Positions 61,885 through 64,000 of a DNA stretch of 64,000 nucleotides are shown here, piece after piece (positions within the stretch are counted from its first letter, which is position 1; each line of letters opens with the position of its first letter). Source of the DNA: Theodoxus fluviatilis (Eukaryota; Mollusca; Gastropoda; Cycloneritida; Neritidae); assembly GCA_034096865.1 (NCBI GenBank), contig JAWQFJ010028243.1, positions 16,400 to 80,399 on the forward strand. Reading direction: 5' to 3'. Below the pieces are notes generated by a model. It ran no database searches. It saw only the letters and a list, made by a program, of their open reading frames with translations, and had not been told where the DNA came from. The translations under genes and the position numbers were made by a program.

Positions 61885-62083
61885 TGAATGGATGTATGAT
61901 AGGAATGGTGTTTTACGGCCTATCAACCCTTGTAGGCTATGTAAGGCTGTTAAGCACGAAAATCAATAGAATAATTGAGAGTAAACACAAAGCAAGGCAC
62001 GATGTCCCTATTTATTCGCCTCTTACGAATCACGTAGAGAGACGCGGTGGGTCTATTCTTGTAATCCCCAACACATAGTGGGG
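61885..62083 (-). mobile_element. SINE-like family S1, copy 8 (inverted, full length)
   Basis: On the plus strand: ATGGATG tail remnants, TTTTACGGCCTATCAACCCT, TGTAGGCTATGTAAGGC, GATGTCCCTATTTATTCGCC, GACGCGGTGGGTCTATTCTT and CCCCAACACATAGTGGGG at the head. Confidence 0.88.
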
Positions 62084-62215
62084 AAAAGACTAAGAGAAAA
62101 GACCAAGAGAAAAGACCAAGAAAAAAGACCAAGAAAAAAGAAAAAGAGAAGAGAAAAAGAGAAGAGAAAAGGAGAAGAGAAAAAGAGAAGAGAAAAAGAG
62201 AAGAGAAAAAAACAC
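62084..62215. repeat. Purine-rich tract (AAGACCAAGAGAAA then GAGAAGAGAAAAA units)
   Basis: Two successive degenerate tandem units, almost all A/G on the plus strand. Confidence 0.88.
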
Positions 62216-62703
62216 AGCAAGAGGACGTCTACGGGTTGAGGCGTGGAATTCTCAGAACATCAAACAAGCCTCAAGAACTCTTAATCAGGACGTTTCAGTT
62301 GCTATGACAACAGGATAAACACAGCACAACAGTAACGTGTATTTTAGACAATGCTGCCAGATGAAGAAACTCTGGTTGACTCAGCATTGTAGATAAGTTG
62401 GAAGGGAAGGGAAGCTCCGGTTAATACTTTGTTTTTTGCTTTGGCACGTCGTAGACGTTGAACCAAAGCTAACGCAGTTATACAGAGGGGTAGATGCATC
62501 GTAGATGTTTACCAAGTATAACTCAGCATGATTTGCAGAAGTAGACGGGAGATATTCACGTCGACGCCCATGTGACACGTTAAAACTGAACCTGCAGACT
62601 GTCATCATGCATAGGCAAGATCTCGTTTTTCCATTTTGCCAGAATATACGATTTAGCACATTTCACAGCACACGTTGCAAAGTAATTAAACTTGAAATGT
62701 GAA
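62216..62703. other. No gene or element recognised
   Basis: Unique-looking sequence; could be intronic to gene 2. Confidence 0.4.
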
Positions 62704-62731
62704 ACACACACACACGCGCGCGCGCACACAC

Positions 62732-62779
<48 letters not shown>

Positions 62780-62780
62780 C
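62704..62780. repeat. (AC)n microsatellite with GCGC interruption
   Basis: AC run with CGCGCGCGC near 62715-62724. Confidence 0.96.
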
Positions 62781-63745
62781 CACATTTTAACCTACTGTCA
62801 GTATTACCAACAACTTACCGAATAATCTGCAAATACTAATAAGACAAGGCCCTTCAGTGCCTTTAAAAAAGTAAGCAAACCTCTAGACTTTAGAAGCGCA
62901 ATGGTCTGGAAATGCAAAACGCGTTACACTGATGGAAAAAGAAATCGAGCCAAGCAACTGCAGAACAGGAGGAAGTCTGTGACGACAGCGATGGGAATTG
63001 AAAACCGCAAGGAACCGAGAATAGACAGAAGACCTGATCTGCAACACTGGGCACCGGCCCTTTGTCTGCACTGTGGCCTTCTTTTCCTTTCAAGCAAATC
63101 ATTTACGCCAAAGATCTCTTTTAAAGCAGACAGTCTGCGCAGAAGATGGTAATTAGCAGTCAAAATGCAAGCTTTCTACTTGGGAAAAAAATCGCAACAT
63201 TCGCCAATTTCCGATTCCACAGATAATAGGTAAGCATGACTAGCCCGACACTTGCACAAGACATTCTGTCACAATCGGATATTTGTGGAAAATGAATATC
63301 CTTGTATAAAGTTATCCCAAGCGATGTTGACGTACAGGCAGACAACAGAACGTGCCATAAATCTGAAACGGAACTTTACAAGCGTTGTTTTGTCTACCCG
63401 AACGATGTTTATCCACAAAAGCCTGCAAGAGAGAGATGTAAGCAGAAGGTGGAAATGACTACATGCCTTTGTTTCTTCAATAAATTTGAAGAGTGACTCA
63501 AAACTTACAGAGAAAACTTAAAGCACCGAGAAGACAAGAATATTTACAAAAAAGACCGCTAGAAACAGAACGAACGTGTTTTGTTGGATGATCCAGCAAC
63601 CACAATAGGCCCATGCGTCCGCAGATGACAACTGGCATACGACATAACAAAGAAGTCAAGGAGGAAACACTCTTCACCAAATGTTAGAATGTAAATATTA
63701 AAAACTAAACTGAGTTAATGTGTTTGTACTGGGGAAATTCAAAGA
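62781..63745. other. No gene or element recognised
   Basis: Could contain further gene 2 introns, but no exon in phase with the downstream ones could be supported. Confidence 0.4.
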
Positions 63746-63750
63746 AACGT

Positions 63751-64000
63751 AAAGGTAAGTTTTCGGGATGTACGTAACGGTAAGTTTTCGGGATGTACGT
63801 AACGGTAAGTTTTCGGGATGTACGTATAGGTAAGTTTCGGGATGTACGTGAAGGTAAGTTTTCGGGATGTACGTAACGGTAAGTTTTCGGGATGTACGTA
63901 TAGGTAAGTTTCGGGATGTACGTAAAGGTAAGTTTTCGGGATGTACGTAAAGGTAAGTTTTCGGGATGTACGTAACGGTAAGTTTTCGGGATGTACGTAT
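63751..64000 (+). repeat. 25-bp tandem repeat with a splice-donor string in every unit; continues past window end
   Basis: Unit GGTAAGTTTTCGGGATGTAC plus GTAAC, GTATA, GTAAA or GTGAA; about 10 units. Every unit contains GGTAAGTTT, the consensus 5' splice site on the plus strand. Some units lack one T (24 bp). Confidence 0.96.

Overview
This is eukaryotic DNA from a repeat-rich animal genome. Genes are split into short exons by kilobase introns with GT/AG boundaries. There is no operon structure, several LINE, SINE and DNA-transposon relics are present, and tetranucleotide, dinucleotide and minisatellite tracts are very abundant. The LINE types, the (CA)n/(TG)n load and the abundant SINE-like repeat suggest a marine invertebrate, most likely a lophotrochozoan such as a mollusc. 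That is an inference; the species is not identifiable by eye.

Layout. Positions 1-15.7 kb are intergenic and built from mobile-element debris: a decayed L1/Tx1-like LINE ORF2 (1-1790, minus), an L1-type ORF1 relic (4.0-4.95 kb, minus), a 601-bp MITE (5.5-6.1 kb), a foldback-like inverted repeat (8.84-9.16 kb), a CR1/L2-group LINE with an (ATT)n tail (9.68-13.1 kb, minus), a small hAT-like element (13.39-13.83 kb) and a hammerhead-like motif (14.1 kb). Positions 15.77-44.87 kb (plus) carry gene 1. Its seven coding exons have consistent splice phases and join into a 331-residue protein with two tandem RWD-like domains followed by a RING-H2 zinc finger, probably a ubiquitin E3 ligase. Positions 44.9-56.5 kb are the convergent intergenic space, with a 69-bp minisatellite and AT-rich DNA. 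Positions 56.57-59.86 kb (minus) carry the 3' exons of gene 2, an unrecognised coiled-coil protein. Positions 59.9-64 kb hold a tRNA-derived SINE, a near-perfect 190-bp-arm palindrome and, at the edge, a 25-bp tandem repeat that carries a consensus splice donor in every unit.

The dominant feature is minisatellite invasion of gene 1. Its introns contain tandem arrays of 47, 12-15, 14, 37, 17, about 46 and again 37 bp. The largest (28.7-42.5 kb, about 37-bp units) fills intron 5, between the exons coding for the two halves of the RING finger. Its right edge still shows how it probably arose. A partial copy of exon 6 with its acceptor lies 82 bp upstream of the real exon, and the 37-bp unit equals that 82-bp duplication minus 45 bp. 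Each minisatellite unit would therefore carry a few exon-derived bases. The middle of the array (31.2-35.2 kb) is noisy, mostly in inverted orientation and contains a 10-N gap, so it looks like unpolished or misassembled sequence.

The very long open frames over the arrays (up to about 2480 codons) are periodicity artefacts, not genes. No CRISPR array, rRNA or intact tRNA was seen, nor any prokaryotic or viral feature.
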